NCBI GenBank assembly: GCA_004802705.1
Contig: SGPL01000200.1
Span: forward strand, 31,688 to 54,131
DNA from: Bondarzewia mesenterica
Taxonomy: Eukaryota; Basidiomycota; Agaricomycetes; Russulales; Bondarzewiaceae
Reading direction: 5' to 3'
Length of the DNA stretch: 22,444 bases
How positions within the stretch are numbered: the stretch's first letter is position 1; the number at the start of each line of letters is the position of its first letter. A model generated the notes under the pieces. That model was not told the DNA's origin. It was given only the letters and a program-made list of their open reading frames with translations, and searched no databases. The position numbers were made by a program, and so were the translations under genes. This document shows positions 20,163 to 22,444 of this stretch, in pieces.

Positions 20163-21389
20163 TTATGGTTCATTGAGATTGTTTAGCAGGGTCGTCAAAC
20201 ATCGTTTAGTAACCATGTCGCCCTGTAATGCATTTGTCAGGATTAGAATGAAACATCGCCATGCGCTGGCTAACCTTGAGAAGAGCATTGAATGTATTGT
20301 CGCGCAAGGGCTCAGGCAAACAAGCCCTTAGAGCCTCGCGCGCCCTATGGCTAGTCAGTATTTGGAGGCTTTGGAAATGCTCTCGGGCGAACCTTGGGTT
20401 ATCACTTAGTCGAAGATAACATCTGACGACGTGCTTCAGCAGACGAACAGCTTGAGTCTCCACCAGCTGATTAACCATATTGCTAAGCACCGTCCCAACT
20501 GCGTAGAACCGCTCGTAAGTGTGACATATATAGGTGAGGCCCGTTTCATCCAGAAGGATTTTCTGTACGATGAAGATGGCGACAGTCTTCGACAATTCCG
20601 ATCCAGTTTCCATGATGCGAAGGCAAAGAGGAATAATTTCTGTGGATAGAAGGAAGTGGATGACGGTGTTGTTATCGTTTTGCTGAATAGCCAAATCATG
20701 TCAATGGCAAAGGTGGATCGGAAGTGACGCAGGACAGACCTTTACTAGTGCTCCAATAACACCCAAAGATGTCAATCGAAGATACTCAAATGGTCGCGTT
20801 TTGGAGGTGGTATTCAGAAAGGGATAAAGGAACAAGGGTATATGGGCTAGCAGTCTGTGAGTACCAGTCTGAAGTCCACAGGTTTCAGAGGCGAACCATT
20901 GAGGAAGAGCTGTCTGGTCTCCGAGTGCGACGCAACGCATTGTAAGAGAGCGAGGGCGTTACAGACACGATTTGAGATATGTGCCGTGAGATTTGGAGGG
21001 GATAGGAGGGGATAAACCGATATGATTTCTTGAAGTAGGGCAGGCATGATGCCTAATGCACCCTTGTAAGCGTCGCATAGAGTGAGCGATCCCAAAAGTA
21101 TAAACGCACCGAAAGCATGCCAAAGTACCAAAGCCAAATCGTCATATTGCTCTCTTTTCTTGCTGAGTTCAAGGAGAGCGGTCTCTCGTGTTTCCGGGTC
21201 CATAAGTTCGATTACAAGCGTATAAATCTTGTTCTCCTCGTTCATTCCAATCGCTGGGCCTACAGTGCCCATGAACTGAGTAGGTTGGTGCGGTGTAGGG
21301 TGAGCCAAAGGGGCCATAGCCATGGCTGAAGTGTCTGAATAGCCCGATAAAACCCTTTGATATGCATTGTACTGGAGCGTATGATCCAT
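20163..21389 (-). CDS. CAF40: CCR4-NOT complex subunit Caf40 / CNOT9 (Rcd1 family), 6 exons
   Basis: Armadillo-repeat subunit of the CCR4-NOT deadenylase complex, which shortens mRNA poly(A) tails; CNOT9 docks on the NOT1 scaffold and binds silencing factors. The sequence follows the family almost without gaps, for example [51 protein letters not shown] and [18 protein letters not shown]. Exons on the minus strand: 21389-21110, 21052-20897, 20846-20740, 20682-20393, 20344-20275, 20222-20163, with consistent phases. The product is about 320 aa, close to animal CNOT9 (about 300). The start at 21389 (GACATGG, good context) was chosen over an upstream in-frame ATG at 21443 with a poorer context (338 aa); an additional upstream 5' exon cannot be excluded. 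The N-terminal 50 residues (about 68 with the upstream start) are species-variable and Ala/Pro/Thr-rich. The C-terminus ends soon after [12 protein letters not shown], as in relatives. Confidence 0.95.
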
Positions 21390-21893
21390 GTCGAGAGGCT
21401 CCAAAGTTACGATCCCCGAATTACAGTCGTTTGCAGTGTGCACAATGTTGAATGCATATGTCGACTACGCGATAATCTTGTTTGTTCTAGCCAAATAGTC
21501 ACGAATGGTCACACCTGAAATAATGGGTTTCCTTTCTCGAACTTCGCCAGATTCGCTTTTTTTACCATACACGGCCCTCCGGGCAACACCTGTTCTAGGC
21601 CCGTGATGGTCACTGTCTCACGCGTAACAGAGGAAAGCAGGGGTCGGCGAGAACATCAATATCATCAATGATTGAGACATTTTCATCTACATGAAATACT
21701 AAGGAGCAGCGCTGATATACATTCGATTCCCAATCACTTAGCACGGACGTCCACGCTGCGCGGGTGCGCGCCCTCGTGGCACGCTGAAGTTGCACAACTT
21801 CTCATCGACATTGTCTGCCACGGCCTTCTCCTTGCCTTTCCCCTTTCTTTCGACGACCAGATCCACTGTGGTGGTGGACGACGAAGCCGACTC
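21390..21893. other. Region upstream of CAF40
   Basis: Holds the CAF40 promoter. Several short minus-strand frames are open here, including one coding for VTITGLEQVLPGG (about 21600-21560) and a Lys/Glu-rich one (KGKGKEKAVADNVDEK, about 21845-21798). They could be exons of the gene at the right edge, but I could not link them with matching splice phases. Confidence 0.35.
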
Positions 21894-22440
21894 AGCAGAA
21901 TGCGCGCGCAGAATCGGCAGCACTGGATGCGATGGCAGTCGAGGATGTGGATGCCGACCGATCACGGGGGGGGGCCAGGTGGGCGGACGTGCACGAGGGC
22001 GTGGCAGTCGGTTCGGGCGTCTTGGTCTTTGCCACGCGGGGGTTGCGCGTGCGCGTGGGGGCGGGTTCAGCGGGTTCGTTTGAGGGGCAGAAGGGGGGTT
22101 CGGTGGAGATCGGTGAGGGCGCCGTGAGTGGGCTGGGAAACGCGGTCATTTTAGGTGCCTCCTCGGTGGTGCTGGTTGGGGATGGAGTCGTCGCGCTCGA
22201 GGCTCGTTGGTGGGCAGTGGGTTCCATGCTGGCAAAGGCGCGGATTCTGGCTGCTGCCACGCATGCACTGGGGGCTCTGATCAGCACTACTGCGAGAGGA
22301 GGTCACTTGGCCGGGGGTGTCGCTTGCTCTCCGCCCGCAGTTGGCTCCTGCGCGGGCGCCTTGCATTTCCTGAGCGATTTATTTTTGTCTGATTTGGATG
22401 GATCGCTCTCGTCCACCTCGCCCGAGCGTATTCGTGCCAT
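21894..22440 (-). CDS. Doubtful Pro/Ser/Thr-rich hypothetical protein, possibly interrupted
   Basis: A minus-strand ATG at 22440 has a good context (AACATGG) and opens a basic, charged N-terminus (MARIRSGEVDESDP...). The frame meets TGA at 22305-22303. A 78-base intron, 22306-22229 (donor AA|GTGACC, acceptor TTTGCCAG|C), would remove this stop and keep the frame, continuing through a Pro/Ser/Thr/Ala-rich stretch to TGA at 21894. A G9 run at 21966-21974 lies inside, and the adjoining frame continues to about 21738, so an indel there could extend the protein. The region is much more GC-rich than the rest, so the opposite strand is also open to the window end as a Gly/Val/Ala-rich shadow. I recognise no family. 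It may be coding, a gene relic or chance. Confidence 0.3.
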
Positions 22441-22444
22441 GTTC

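Noticed and set aside
6168..21389. The CCCH/Smr protein and CAF40 as a functional mRNA-decay cluster
   Set aside because: They are about 11 kb apart, on opposite strands, with unrelated genes between; shared theme is probably coincidence.
21672..22127. Plus-strand 151-codon open frame at the right edge
   Set aside because: Its Arg/Gly/Trp-rich translation is what is expected opposite Pro/Ser/Thr-rich GC-rich sequence; no start context or domain supports it.
1..22444. Search for transposon ends, tRNA, rRNA, CRISPR or biosynthetic-cluster enzymes
   Set aside because: No terminal repeats, transposase or reverse-transcriptase motifs, tRNA arms or regularly spaced repeats were seen by eye. The two zinc-cluster factors have no neighbouring metabolic enzymes.

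Overview
This window looks like nuclear DNA from a mushroom-type basidiomycete (Agaricomycetes). Genes are close together, almost every gene is broken by very short GT-AG introns (about 48-109 bases), micro-exons occur, and the protein families are typical of that group. There are no RNA genes, transposons, CRISPR arrays or other prokaryotic features that I can support. The first 22 bases contain several Ns, which suggests a contig edge or poor sequence. Exon structures were worked out by hand from splice signals, reading phase and protein similarity. They are predictions without transcript support.

Layout, left to right. 1-1097: no supportable gene. 1098-4662 (-): a Zn2Cys6 fungal transcription factor with 15 exons (TF1). 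4663-6167: divergent promoter region. 6168-9085 (+): an RNA-surveillance-type protein with a PAM2-like motif, CUE-like domain, two CCCH zinc fingers, DUF1771 and Smr domain. 9833-11373 (+): a coiled-coil, Ser-rich protein of unknown function. 11374-12705: no gene seen. 12706-16203 (+): a second Zn2Cys6 factor (TF2), a clear paralogue of TF1 with nearly the same exon plan. 16663-19939 (+): an Msc2/Cis4/ZnT5-type zinc transporter with a very long His-rich loop. 20163-21389 (-): the CCR4-NOT subunit Caf40/CNOT9, convergent with the transporter. 21894-22440 (-): a doubtful GC-rich Pro/Ser/Thr-rich reading frame.

The most interesting points are these. (1) TF1 and TF2 lie head-to-head about 8 kb apart and share two micro-exons, of 12 and 10 bases, at identical positions and phases. 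TF2 has an additional 12-base exon inside its zinc cluster. (2) A GC-AG intron of 54 bases splits the first CCCH finger just before its zinc-binding His. Retaining it keeps the frame open, so it could act as a splice switch. (3) The CUE/CCCH/Smr protein also carries a PAM2-like poly(A)-binding-protein motif. (4) Four of the conserved genes each need exactly one base removed to restore the family reading frame (near 1873, 8485, 14717 and 19741). The uniform direction points to sequence or assembly error rather than four independent pseudogenes, but it affects any automatic annotation.

Functionally these look like ordinary chromosomal genes rather than a cluster: two related regulators, two mRNA-metabolism proteins, a secretory-pathway zinc transporter and an unknown coiled-coil protein. 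I did not find a convincing new multi-gene system.
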